DNA from: Asparagopsis taxiformis
Lineage: Eukaryota; Rhodophyta; Florideophyceae; Bonnemaisoniales; Bonnemaisoniaceae
Reading direction: 5' to 3'
NCBI GenBank assembly: GCA_030407315.1
Contig: JALQPE010001690.1
Span: 1 to 64,000 of the forward strand
Length of the DNA stretch: 64,000 nucleotides
Shown: positions 43,901-53,971 of the stretch, piece by piece
Layout: the number at the start of each line of letters is the position of its first letter
How positions within the stretch are numbered: position 1 is the stretch's first letter
Made by a program: the position numbers and the translations under genes
Notes under the pieces: generated by a model
The model's input: only the letters and a program-made list of their open reading frames with translations
Database searches by the model: none
What the model was told of the DNA's origin: nothing

Positions 43901-45070
43901 TTGCTGCACAGACTATCAGATGCGGAGCAATTGGCAATGAAGAAGGAAGGTCAGCATCTGATGCAGGAACGGAATATTCTCGTTTTTCGGTATTATACAA
44001 GCCGCATGTACGCATTGACTCGTTGTGTTTCAGTGCGGACGGGTGCACTATCTCTGCTGTTGCAACATTGCAGATATTAGGAAAAGATAACAGGTGGAAG
44101 ATCAAGAGCAAACCCATATCCTGGAATATGTCTTCAGGAAAAGATGAAGACGAATCCCAGGTTGATGGCGAGAGTAATGCACCGAACAGCACTACAAATT
44201 CACAAACGATTGGTGAACAGCAATATTCTGCTCTCAGTGTTGACTCGCGTGGCGTAGTGACTTGCGAGCATGATGGCAAATGTTCCAGCAAAGTCACCCC
44301 TAGAAGATGATGTTGAATTTTCCTATTTTTGCCCCAGCACCTGTCGCCTGTGGTTTCGAAAATTTGGTGAAGGCCTTTTCTATATGGATATCATATCTGG
44401 TAACAAACAACTCCGTTCGAGCAATGATCATCCGCCTCTCCGCCTCCCCCATTCACCCTCTTCCCGAATTCGAATTGATCGCACATACGAAGATATAGGT
44501 GAATTGTATAACGTCTCCATCAGTTGTGCTGACCCCGACATGTTGACCATTGCCAAGCCAATCTACAATCTACTGGTTGCACTAGGCTTGAAAGTGTTTC
44601 TGGACATAGTCGAGCTGAGGCCTGGGGATAACGCACCGCGGAAGTTGATTGATGTGATGTGGAGTACGAAGATTGCTGTGGTGATTCTGTCGCCGGAACT
44701 TATGAGAAAAAAAATTTCCATGGCGGAAGTGAGGTGTTTCCTGCAGCGGTCCCATGTGTGTGGGGAATATGAAGTGATTATGATTAATGTTTACAATCGA
44801 TTATCGCTGGATGCATGCAAAGACCAAAAGTTGGTGGCTATACTGAAGAACGATGCTGGCGAGAATACACTTGTTGTGGGCGACTTTCTGGAGCGGTTGA
44901 CGAAAGGACATTTTGCAATGAAGGAGATCATGAATGTTCTACAGGCGGCGACTACAATAACGGAGATCGAAAATAGGGTTGGGGTAACGGATGGGGATAG
45001 CGCCAAGGAGGTCGCCGAGTGGCAGGAATCTGTCGACCTTATCATGGATGCGATAGTACAGGCGGACTAA
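40961..45070 (+). pseudogene. NB-ARC-WD40-TIR protein with C-terminal TIR domain
   Basis: NB-ARC (frame from 40961): P-loop GMGGVGKTT, Walker B RFLLLFDDVCD, LLSTRHG, GLPL box CAGLPLALSIAG, MHD-like VHVHDLVLDMC. Linker LELLIDYRWVERMNEDKDR. WD40 follows, e.g. LLASGSYDGTVQVFDLERR. A TGA at 42917-42919 replaces a Gly of the paralogue (SSR-stop-RVVVW versus NIRGQVIIW). The frame shifts between about 43960 and 44020 (IDSLCFSADGCTISAV continues) and again near 44290. The last part, 44490-45070, is a TIR domain: YNVSISCADPD (A strand), LKVFLDIVELRPGDN (B strand and BB loop), KIAVVILSPELM, then SMAEVRCFL with the Glu in the catalytic position of NADase TIRs. So the order is switch, sensor, TIR effector. 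Three breaks make it inactive as assembled. Confidence 0.85.
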
Positions 45071-45124
45071 CCAAGTAGTAGAGTATTTACGCTATCGACG
45101 CACCGTTTCTCAACACGTGCTAAG

Positions 45125-45142
45125 GGTACCCTCGAGGGTACC
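45125..45142. repeat. Perfect 18-bp palindrome
   Basis: GGTACCCTCGAGGGTACC lies 55 bp past the stop of the NB-ARC-WD40-TIR gene. It could form a hairpin in the 3' UTR or be a protein-binding site. Confidence 0.5.
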
Positions 45143-45612
45143 TATTGACTATTTGGATCAAGTTGGGGTGGTCTCTTTATTCCTCTGCGTAGTCAGACGG
45201 CGACGGTTTAAATACTGTTCCTACTACTACTGTAATGCAGTATGCGAGTGGTATGATCATCCGACACTGTTACGCTGTTTGTGAAATGTTGGACAATGGT
45301 AGCTCCTCGCCTACCTTCTCTTTCTTTTGTCTTTACTTGGCAATATATATCTATTCATTGAGCCTTGAGATCGCCGGCGGTGCGTATGACAGGCTGTCTT
45401 GTATTAGCATCCTGACATGAAACACACATATTATGTTCTTGTCGTGGGGGGGCACCCGGCCAAACATCTGGAGCGTAACACAGCACACTTATTATTCGAC
45501 ACGTGTTCTCACACTGTTGTCCACTTGTTAAATCTATTCTCGCAAAACCATTTCTAGTGCTCCCCTCCCCAACACCCTCACCGAGTTGCGAGCATTCTCT
45601 CCCATTACGAAA

Positions 45613-47142
45613 ATGATATTGAGGAAATCTTTGCGACATCCTTCTCTTCCTTTCTACCTCATCGTCGGCGTGCTGTTGCTGACATCGTTCGGACTTGTTC
45701 AATACTACTACCAACAGAAACTTTCCACCAAAACGCTGGACCTCAATCCACAAATCGCCGTAAACACCACGATCCCATGTCTTACTCAAATTCCCAAGCA
45801 ACATTCTTACAATCCCGCCTTGGCATTGAACATTCCGTCTCTCTCTCATTCGCTCCATCCACCTTTTCCCGCTCCGCCTATGCATAAATTTGTCGCTCCT
45901 CCAGCATCCCTGCTGGCGTTCTATCAACAAATTCCGAATTCGTGCCAGAGCAATCCCAACATTGCAAACCTACGCATCGCCATGCAACATCACATCAAAT
46001 CATCTCCCCCTCTTCCGGACCAACTTTCCGAAGATGATCTTCTTGTCATCCACGTTGTTTCCACTAAAGTCGTTACCAACCGTTCCACATCTTTATCTGA
46101 TATTTTCGTCACGCAAGCAATGTTTCTCTCCGACAAATTCAAACAAATTGTTCTACTTCCTCATGCTGCACAAGACACATCACTGCCTGTACAATATGCC
46201 GATCTCGATCTTTTGCTCTCTCGCTTCCGCTCGCGAGATCTACCAGTCTATGTGCTTCAGGCATCTGATCCAGATCAGTCAGCTCGCTACATGGCATCGG
46301 CCAAAAATCTACTGGTTCACCGTGGATCTCATAGCGCACTGGGCGCCCTTGTATGCCGTGGTACTGTCTATTACACACCAGATATGTCAGAATACTTTGA
46401 TCGCAACGCGTTTTTATGGATGGTACCCAATCATCAACCAGCCATGCCGCTAGAGCCACGCCACGAGGAGCGTTTCCAGTTGGATGGAATGGGGCCGGTG
46501 CAAACAAGCTGTTGTCGTTTTGAAGCTTTCGGAGCTGGTGACGGAGAAAAGGTCGTGTGCGCCAATGCGCGTGCCTTCAGTACAGTGGCAGATAAAGCCA
46601 GTCCATGTTGGGTCCTTTCGTTGGGATGTGCTGGAAGATGGGATTTTGAACAGGATATTGTGAAGCGTACTGCGTGCGATATACACACATTTGATTGCAC
46701 TGGGGATTTTGCAGTTCCAGAGGCGTTGAAAGAACGCGTTACATTCCACGGATTGTGCTTGGGAACCAAAGATGATGCCAGAGAAAATTTTATTGACTGG
46801 CTTGAAATGTTAGATCTCATCGAAAACCGCACTGCAACGGGTGTACCAAGGTACCCCGCTTTGGCTAAAATGGATATTGAAGGTGCGGAGCTTGCCATCA
46901 TCCGCGAAATGCTGATTCTAGGAAAGGGAGAACAACTTCCGGAGCAGTTTGCCATGGAGGTTCACTCGAGGAAAACTTTTCTTATTGGAGGTAAGGGCAG
47001 GGAAAGGCAAGTAATGTCAGAGTGGTTTGGAAATTTGACCACATTGGGCTACAAACTTGTACATCGCGCTGATAATCCGTATTGTACGTACTGCTCAGAG
47101 GTGACGCTAGTGAAGAACGATGGTCTACCCGGCGCATCCTAG
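45613..47142 (+). CDS. Type II membrane protein with FkbM-like methyltransferase domain
   Basis: ATG 45613 gives 509 residues. A short basic cytosolic tail is followed by one membrane segment, PFYLIVGVLLLTSFGLVQYY, typical of a Golgi type II enzyme. Residues ~150-290 contain KNLLVHRGSHSALGALVCRG, glycosyltransferase-like in flavour but unassigned. The C-terminal third is a SAM-dependent methyltransferase of FkbM/METTL24 type: CWVLSLGCAGRWDFEQDIV (motif I region), VTFHGLCLGTKDD, and YPALAKMDIEGAELAIIREM, whose KMDIEGAE is the family's hallmark. The frame is uninterrupted. It probably modifies glycans in the secretory pathway. It converges on the fucosyltransferase-like gene at 47907. Confidence 0.8.
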   Translation: MILRKSLRHPSLPFYLIVGVLLLTSFGLVQYYYQQKLSTKTLDLNPQIAVNTTIPCLTQIPKQHSYNPALALNIPSLSHSLHPPFPAPPMHKFVAPPASLLAFYQQIPNSCQSNPNIANLRIAMQHHIKSSPPLPDQLSEDDLLVIHVVSTKVVTNRSTSLSDIFVTQAMFLSDKFKQIVLLPHAAQDTSLPVQYADLDLLLSRFRSRDLPVYVLQASDPDQSARYMASAKNLLVHRGSHSALGALVCRGTVYYTPDMSEYFDRNAFLWMVPNHQPAMPLEPRHEERFQLDGMGPVQTSCCRFEAFGAGDGEKVVCANARAFSTVADKASPCWVLSLGCAGRWDFEQDIVKRTACDIHTFDCTGDFAVPEALKERVTFHGLCLGTKDDARENFIDWLEMLDLIENRTATGVPRYPALAKMDIEGAELAIIREMLILGKGEQLPEQFAMEVHSRKTFLIGGKGRERQVMSEWFGNLTTLGYKLVHRADNPYCTYCSEVTLVKNDGLPGAS

Positions 47143-47906
47143 AGTCGTAACAAACCCGTTTGATAATAAACAAATTTGCACCTACGCCGGCACTAGAGTT
47201 GGAGGCTGTTGTTGTTGTGTTTGTGTAAACAGATACATTGGATATAGTCCTCGCCTCCGGACTCATCTGTGATAGGATGGAACAATTTGGGAAGCAGTAA
47301 CAGTTGAAGATGCGCTTGAAATGTCTTGGTCAAAATACTGTACAGACAGACACTGGCAACTGGATGCCAAACACGCGTTACACTAAGCGCAGTGTTATAC
47401 ACTGTATGCTCCGCAATCGCGTCCAGTACACTGCTGAAAAGTATGGCGTACAGTGTCACAGACTTGACGACGGCGCTACAAAGCAATCTTGGAGAAACGC
47501 TGGCGTTCTACGGCGTCACCTCTCTGTGATTGCATTGATCATTGAAATTCGACTTGATATTGTCTCGCTGTCCGCCGGTAATCTCCGGCTCCTGTGTCCA
47601 TACCCTAAACCTCGATAAAAGTTGTCTGCCCACTTCAAACTTTACTCTCAACACATTCATCCTGCACACGCCAAGCTCGGTCTCATATAAATTGACTCTT
47701 CTCGCTGTTCGCTAGATCCGATCTATCGCCAATCGGAAACGCGGTATGTGTCTGTTTCCCTGGTGTGCATGACGCAATGATCCCAATCAATGAATGATAG
47801 GTTGAACGCGGCGCATACACATGAAACGCTCTGAAGGAACATATAGTACCAATATCAGTCAGAAACGAAGATAAAAAGTAACATTCCTTGTGTGTTCTGC
47901 TTCAAC
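47143..47906. other. Intergenic region between convergent genes
   Basis: No gene recognised. It holds the 3' ends of two convergent genes; AATAAAC at about 47165 follows the FkbM gene stop and may serve in polyadenylation. Confidence 0.4.
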
Positions 47907-49196
47907 TTACGCCATACTCTGCAAATGCAGCGTCACAAGACTGGAAAAAAGCAACTCCGCATAGCTGGGCTTGAATAAGCCTTTTCTATTTCCAGGCACG
48001 ACATCCTCTACGTTTCGAACTACTCTCAACTTTCTATAAGTACTTACTTGCGTCAACGCTCTTTCAACCTTATCTTGAGATATTGCACTTGGATCCTCTG
48101 ATGTAATGATAACATGTGTAATGCGTGGTTGCAAAAATGCAATTCGTTCAGCGATGTCCAAAATCTTGTCCAGGTCCCAGCATTTCATCTCTCCCGGTCC
48201 GCCGAGCTTGTTTCCAAAACACTTGTCTGATCCACGAATGGGAACGCCAATGTATTGATTTGGATCTGGGTTAGATGTGCCGAATAGCTTTTGCAGTCTT
48301 GTCTGAATTTTGTCCGCGGTAGGGGCGTTGAGACGTAGAAAGTAATGTGTGAGACATGTAAGCCATACAAAACGCGCACTATCGACATGTTGTAATCGAT
48401 GTTGCATACTTGTTGTAGGCACATTTATGGAGGTCAATAAAGAGTCAACGTCGGAAATATTGACTGAGCCGTGAAGTATTTTCTTGAATGCTAATGGATT
48501 AATTTTCGGTTGTCGGAAGTGAACAACATTGGGTTTTTCGGATGATGCCATGGGGATGGCGGGATTCCCTCTGAAATCAACGTGAATGTCGTCATCGAGA
48601 GTGAGAATCGGTAGCGAGCCGTCTTTGATTAGTTTGTCTACGACAGGAAAGGTACACGTTGTGGAGAGAGGCAGGAAATAGCATTCATGCCTACCGGACT
48701 TGCTGGCATCAGCACAACCGCGTGTCCATAGGAATGGTGTTGAGTGGTCGATAACTAAGATTCTGCGAGTTCGAATAGCATGGTGAAACATGACAACAAA
48801 GTGCTTCACGATGGCACCGAAACCAAGCCCGGCGGAGTAATCGAAGAGGAGGAAGGAGGCGTTGGCACAGTTTGGGGGGTTCTGCCAAGCGTGTAAGGCG
48901 CGTATAATAGAAGGAAGAACGAGACCAAATGGTGCGGTCTCAAGCATGGACTCATTTTGGAACGAGTTACGCCACATATCGAGAATTGGTTGGTGTGGTG
49001 ATGCGGAGCGAAAGGGAGTGATACTGCCCATGAGCGGAGCTGCCAAAGGATCGAAACGGCTTTGAATCTGGATAAATTTTGCATTGTAAGCCGCGATGAA
49101 GGTGATAAGTAGTACCGCAAGGACGCCAAAGATGATAAGCGTCTGAAATTTGCATCGTGCATGAAGCTTCATCGAGGATACGGTCGCAGGCATCAT
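47907..49196 (-). CDS. Type II membrane fucosyltransferase-like enzyme
   Basis: ATG 49196 (MMPATVSSMKLHARC) gives 429 residues. One N-terminal membrane anchor, LIIFGVLAVLLITFIAAY, marks a Golgi type II protein. An early LLFDYSAGLGFGAIVKHFVV recalls the donor-binding start of the alpha-1,6/O-fucosyltransferase fold. Further on, YIGVPIRGSDKCFGNKLG resembles the GVHVRRTDK motif of GT23 enzymes, and THVIITSEDPSAISQDKVER their ATDDP motif. The match is by motif only; it could be another nucleotide-sugar transferase of that fold. The frame is intact. Its likely role is glycan building in the Golgi, together with or parallel to the neighbouring FkbM-type enzyme. Confidence 0.65.
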   Translation of the reverse strand: MMPATVSSMKLHARCKFQTLIIFGVLAVLLITFIAAYNAKFIQIQSRFDPLAAPLMGSITPFRSASPHQPILDMWRNSFQNESMLETAPFGLVLPSIIRALHAWQNPPNCANASFLLFDYSAGLGFGAIVKHFVVMFHHAIRTRRILVIDHSTPFLWTRGCADASKSGRHECYFLPLSTTCTFPVVDKLIKDGSLPILTLDDDIHVDFRGNPAIPMASSEKPNVVHFRQPKINPLAFKKILHGSVNISDVDSLLTSINVPTTSMQHRLQHVDSARFVWLTCLTHYFLRLNAPTADKIQTRLQKLFGTSNPDPNQYIGVPIRGSDKCFGNKLGGPGEMKCWDLDKILDIAERIAFLQPRITHVIITSEDPSAISQDKVERALTQVSTYRKLRVVRNVEDVVPGNRKGLFKPSYAELLFSSLVTLHLQSMA

Positions 49197-49360
49197 GCTT
49201 GGTTTGTCAGCAAGAAGACAATAGCGGCCATGCCACACGATCTACACGGGGTCCTTTTGTTCACCACAACGAAGAAATGAGCCTCGTTGGCTAGTGGCTG
49301 TGTATAAATCTAACCTAAATTTACTTGAATTTAATAGACCTCATATTCAAATATGGGGTA

Positions 49361-50055
49361 CAGTGTGCGAAATTTAAGTGTCGCACCACCCCATATTCGA
49401 CCGTTCTCACCCTCAAGCCCGATTCATTTCACACGGTACACACAGTTCCACTCCTTTTTCACCGTACAATTCCATTCTAGCGATTTGTTCCGTTCGTAAA
49501 CGTTCCAGTTCGACTGTACGTGTCCATAACGGTGCGAAAAATTAATGTCGGCGCGAAATTTTATACAATCACATACAGCAGTGCATCCAAAAGAAGCCGT
49601 TGCCACAAAAACTAGCTTCCCAAACTTCGCGTACATAACAGATTATAGCTTAGCTTGTCAGTGTGATTGGGTGAACAAATCTATATGGCCGAAACATGCT
49701 GCGCGGACGTCAGCTCAGTGATGCTGAGAAAGCAACTATCTTGGCACACTACCATCATGGTATGAGCCATGTTGACATTTCCAAAGAAGTTGGAAGGTAT
49801 CGCAGCACTGTCCAAAAGTTTCTGGCACGTCCAAAAGTGACATAACAGAAGAGATGGGTGGCTAGGAATAAAAAGCTGACAGAAGCAACTAAGCGAGCAC
49901 TCATAAGGGAGGCGTGTAAGAGGAAAATGAGCGCAACAGAGCTGAAAAAACACTTCAAGCTGGGTGTTGGTGTGTGGGGTGTTCAGCAGATACTGATTCT
50001 GTTTCATATTGAGATATGAAAGCATGAAGAAGGGCTGTTTTACAAAAACTGTATT
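49361..50055 (+). pseudogene. Tc1/mariner element, 5' part only
   Basis: A TA (49359-49360) is followed by CAGTGTGCGAAATTTAAGTG, a mariner-like terminal sequence; GTGCGAAAAATTAATGTC at about 49530 looks like a subterminal repeat. ATG 49696 opens a helix-turn-helix N-terminus: LSDAEKATILAHYHHGMSHV, ISKEVGRYRSTVQKFL, then after a TAA LTEATKRALIREACKRKMSA. The DDE/D catalytic part is missing because retroelement sequence begins soon after 50055. No right end was found. Confidence 0.7.
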
Positions 50056-50098
50056 AGTGATACACTGAAGTGGTATTGTGTGACGGTGATACGCCGGG

Positions 50099-50432
50099 TG
50101 TCAACGGACACTTAGTGTGTGAGGGGAATGGCCAACGGTCGAGAAGGAAATGAAGGGGAGCTGATACAGTTTTTGCGCTATCCCTTCTACCCCTTTAGGG
50201 TTGGCCTGACAAGCCAACCTCTCACCTGCATAGCAGTATCACTTGAACCAAGATTCTCGACGTATCATCTGTGTGGCCTTACAACCCACAGTCAAGCAGG
50301 CGATCCGCCTTAGCTCTACCACCTCTACCCTGAGCCTGACTAACGAGACAGGAGGGCTCGAAAACCTCGCCGTGCTTAGCCGAATCGGCTCACTACCCTA
50401 AGTCGAATCGAAAGCCCGGGAATTGCACTACA
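50099..50432 (+). repeat. LTR of truncated gypsy element A
   Basis: Ends GCACTACA immediately before a TTGG-type primer-binding site, as in the intact gypsy. The left boundary is less sure: TGTCAACGGACACT at 50099 is the best TG start, giving 334 bp. Its sequence differs from the 659-bp and 683-bp LTRs. Confidence 0.5.
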
Positions 50433-50433
50433 T

Positions 50434-50452
50434 TGGTCTCTCGATCTAGAAT
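50434..50452 (+). promoter_or_regulatory. Primer-binding site of gypsy element A
   Basis: TGGTCTCTCGATCTAGAAT, one base after the LTR end; it differs by a single base from the site of the complete gypsy element. Confidence 0.7.
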
Positions 50453-50479
50453 CTTTACTAAAGTCATCTGATACTCAAG

Positions 50480-51925
50480 ATGGTTACGCCCAAGGCCGGA
50501 ACGTCGAAAGCCTCGACACGAGCAGGATCTGCTGTAGGTTCGACGACTGGACAACTGGAAGCTCGGAACGATGCTGTGGGATCCGCGGCTGTACCAGCCC
50601 GTAGTCCAGAACTAGCCACAATGGCGAAGTGTCATGAGATGAACGAGAACCTTCGCGATGAAGTTCTGGAGATGTTTGCTTCTGAATTTGAGAAGCTGAA
50701 CCAGGAACTGGAAGCAATTCGGAGTAACTCCTTTTGCGGTCATCAACGAGCTGGACGGTCTACTTACAGTTCTCGAAGCCCACAAGTCATGAAGTGATGC
50801 CAACAAAGACATACGTGAGCTCCGACTAGATGTCAACCAACTCCTCGAAGGTCGTAACAAACTTGCCCAAGAAATGGACATGCGGTTCACTCGTGTGTCT
50901 GACCGGCTGTCAGCCTTGGAGATAAACAATGGTGTGGTACACACTGATGTCAAGCCAAAAATAGAATCGAAAAGCAAGCGCGGTACGCGGAAGCTCGAGC
51001 ATCAGCGAGTATCTCGCTGTTCTTATGACTCTCCAGAATCTGTAGTATACGTGGCAATTCCGAAATTGCAAATATTTACGTTTTTCCGCGGAATTCGAAT
51101 CTCGGCGGACACGACCGGCGACAGCAATGCACGAACATTGCTGGCGCATGCGCGCGCGCAACCGGCACACGTGTGCAACGAACGTACTGGCAACGGCCAA
51201 CGGACCAACGGGTCCCTACGTGTGACCCACAAGGTCCTTTCCCATTCGGGACGTTACGAACAGTGTTTACACTGTAAAGCGATGCCATCGTGGCCATATA
51301 GGTATTGGCATCGTGCCGGGAGGGAAAGGGGACAAGACAACGATCGAGCAACGGCTCTAGTCTACGACTGACTTCTACGTTTACGTTTACGTTTTGCCTA
51401 ACGAGGCTTCGTCTCCGTCGAGCTGCGTACTCCCTACCCATCGCCGCACGTAAGGCTGATTGCGTGTAGTGCCTCCGGGCTTGGTCGAGAGCGCCTCCGG
51501 TGACGTACCACCTCGTGTGCTAACGTAATCCTCGCGTGGATTGTTGCGTCGTGACGCTCGTGTCTACTCGCTAACCACTCTACCTTCCTACCTAACAATA
51601 CAGTCAAAACACCAGCGGGTGGACTGCTCGTTTCGTTTCGTTAAGGACAGCGTGTCCGTGGCTCGTACCAGCTACTTCTAGAACTAACGTGGTTCCACAG
51701 AATCGACATCCGAATCGGAAAATTCACCCCGGTCCTCAGGATCAGAAGAACATGCATTCATAATGAGCCCAAGGTAGCCCGATCGTCCGCCTAAGACCCG
51801 ATGCTCCCATGGAGCATCACGAAAGATAGGTCCGCGATTCGTCGGTTTGAAAGAGATTCGGCCGACCAACCCTCTCTATGATCATGTGTTGTCGTATCGA
51901 ACCTACCGTCTCGGTGATACATCGT
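50480..51925 (+). pseudogene. gag: Gag remains of gypsy element A
   Basis: ATG 50480 (MVTPKAGTSKASTRAGSA) opens a frame broken at 50797; MDMRFTRVSDRLSALEINNG continues at 50874-51000. 51000-51770 is not readable as gag. At 51847-51920 LKEIRPTNPLYDHVLSYR then TYRLGD appears, matching the LKAREPAFDLVVSYRYYRL stretch of the other gags. The reading stops at 51925, exactly where the LTR of element B starts, so B inserted into A's gag. Confidence 0.6.
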
Positions 51926-52608
51926 GTCGTACCGCCTGGCGGTCCTCGCTGATCGAGCCGTGTCGCTTCCCTATTGGGTGCCCACTTAAGGGATGTGCCA
52001 ATCAGAAGGCACCAGCCAACTGGCGTGTTTCCTATACTTGGGACAACCTAAGGCTGACAAATAACCCCACCCGGGCCTATCGGCCCCGGCCAAGACCCCA
52101 AAAGGGGCAAAATTTAACTTAGGCTGATCAGTCATACATTTACAATGTAAGCCTATTGGCAATAACCTCGCGGGTAGGCGAGCGCCAGTAATTGGGTTCT
52201 GATTGGTCACTAACTGGATATTTATTCCTAACCACTAACCCTAGCTTACAGTAGACTTAGTATAAAACTGCCACTGGAATAGCCAGTAGGCACGGTTTCT
52301 AGAGTAACGTAAACTCAAGTGGAATTACGACCCACTGGAACAATGTTCGCATACCTATTGTTCAACCCCTCTCCTGGAAAACCTTAGGGTTAGCCAACAG
52401 CTCGACAGATTACGTTACTCGCTCTATCCATACGCCTCTCGCGTGAGCACCCCTTTGTCGCACAACCCCCTCCGGGTAACGACACCTTCTCTCTTACGAG
52501 ACTACCCGCTGGGTACCTATAAGGTTCATCTGCTCTACCACTTCCTCTACCGAGGCTCGGGACACCTGTCGGGTGGTTTGCCGCTCCAGCGGATTTCTAC
52601 CTGCTACA
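51926..52608 (+). repeat. 5' LTR of truncated gypsy element B (683 bp)
   Basis: Starts TGTCGTACCGCCTGG and ends GGATTTCTACCTGCTACA. It is a diverged relative of the complete gypsy's LTR (TGTCATACCACGGAG ... GGATTTTCTACCTACTACA) with shared blocks throughout, e.g. CGAGGCTCGGGACACCTGT and GGATATTTATTCCTAAC. Confidence 0.85.
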
Positions 52609-52609
52609 T

Positions 52610-52628
52610 TGGTCTCTCGACCTAGAAC
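52610..52628 (+). promoter_or_regulatory. Primer-binding site of gypsy element B
   Basis: TGGTCTCTCGACCTAGAAC follows the LTR end after one base and matches the complete gypsy's site over its first 18 bases. Confidence 0.75.
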
Positions 52629-52686
52629 CTTGTACCCTCTGGTAACTCTCCTTGGGAGAAATTCCCCTTTTCACATCATCTTCACG

Positions 52687-53633
52687 ATGCCTCGTAACCC
52701 TACAACGGGACCCTCTAGTGCGGACATCGCGCCTGCCAGCGACTTATCCGATTCGGATCTGATCGCCGAAGAAGGCGTGGTGATTAACACCCTGCAAGAC
52801 CGAGCCGACCGAATCTTCAACGAACGGTTGGAAGAGTTCAAGGCTGAATTCAGCACCGTCGTCGAGAAGACTGCCAGTCAACAGTGTTCAAGACCGCAGG
52901 GCGGAAATCGTAGACGCTACGGTCGAAACCGTTATGGAACTGGTCGAGCCAAAGCTGATGGCCGCCAGCCGAGAAGCCACCCAAGAACGGGACGCCGAGT
53001 TCCTAGCGGAAACCTGGAGTCAGGTCAAAGCCGAATTCGCTAAACGCGTATCCCTTTTGGAAACTCGTCTGGAGGAGCTTTCGATTCACGGCTTTAATGC
53101 CAGTCCATTAGGACAACAGGAGTTTCCTGCTCACCGCATCCGATCGGCTGATTCCCCTGACCCTACATCCGGTAGGGAGGAAGAAGAAGATCCCCGATTG
53201 GATCAAGTTGCAGAAGCAACCCGACATCTGTCCGACCGTGTCGACGCCCTCGCCGAATCACTATCCCAAACAGGGAATATCTCTCGCACGAGACAGCACA
53301 CTCGTGCCACCGGATCTGTACCGGAAAATCCCTCGTGGGATGATGAAGAAGGACCTCTTGAGGAAGGTTTAGTGCCCTTGAAGGCCCGTGAACCCGCGTT
53401 CGACCTAGTGGTCTCCTATCGGTACTACCGACTCAAGAACAAGTCCCTAACGACCGACAACCCAATGGGGAAATCAAGAAGCTTGTATAAGCTAACGGAG
53501 AAGATCCGTAATTTCAACGCGTCATTCACGCCGTTCGATGGTACGGAACCCATCGATATCCTCCGGTTCCTCGCGGAATTTCAAGATGCATGTGATTCAT
53601 GCGGAGTCTCGGAGGGAGAAGCTACTAAGTTCG
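52687..53633 (+). pseudogene. gag: Truncated gag of gypsy element B
   Basis: ATG 52687 (MPRNPTTGPSSADIAPASDL), frame change near 52880, then the long frame 52934-53633. It matches the complete gypsy gag through RSLYKLTEKIRNFNASFTPF and DILRFLAEFQDACDSCGVSE, then ends abruptly after EATK at about 53633. The zinc knuckle and all of pol are missing, replaced by the repeat-rich sequence that follows. Confidence 0.82.
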
Positions 53634-53650
53634 TCTGTGTTTTCGGAAGT

Positions 53651-53850
53651 GGACGCGGACGTCCAGTCTCTCTAGTACGGGTCCTAGTCGGCCCCGAGAT
53701 TTACTAGAACAAATGAACGTCCGCGTCCAAAAAAAATAAAAGTTTTTGGATGCGGACGTCCACTTTCTCTAGTACATATGGCGGAATACTAGGGCCCGAC
53801 ATCCACTTTCTCTAGTACGTTTGGAGGAATACTAGGACCCGACATCCAGT
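53651..53850. repeat. Inverted and 43-bp direct repeats at the gag truncation point
   Basis: GGACGCGGACGTCC (53651-53664) is inverted at 53717-53728 (ACGTCCGCGTCC) and recurs as GGATGCGGACGTCC at 53748-53761. From 53755 a 43-bp unit beginning GACGTCCACTTTCTCTAG repeats at 53798 and starts again at 53841. This may be the end of another element that caused the truncation. Confidence 0.6.
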
Positions 53851-53971
53851 ATACAATATATCAGCGAAAACCGGGAGGGAAGAAATTACAGCGGATGGTA
53901 AATTCAGGGCCCATATCGGACCGTATTTTATTCTCTCATTTACGAAACTGCTGTATACAATACGTCTCTCT

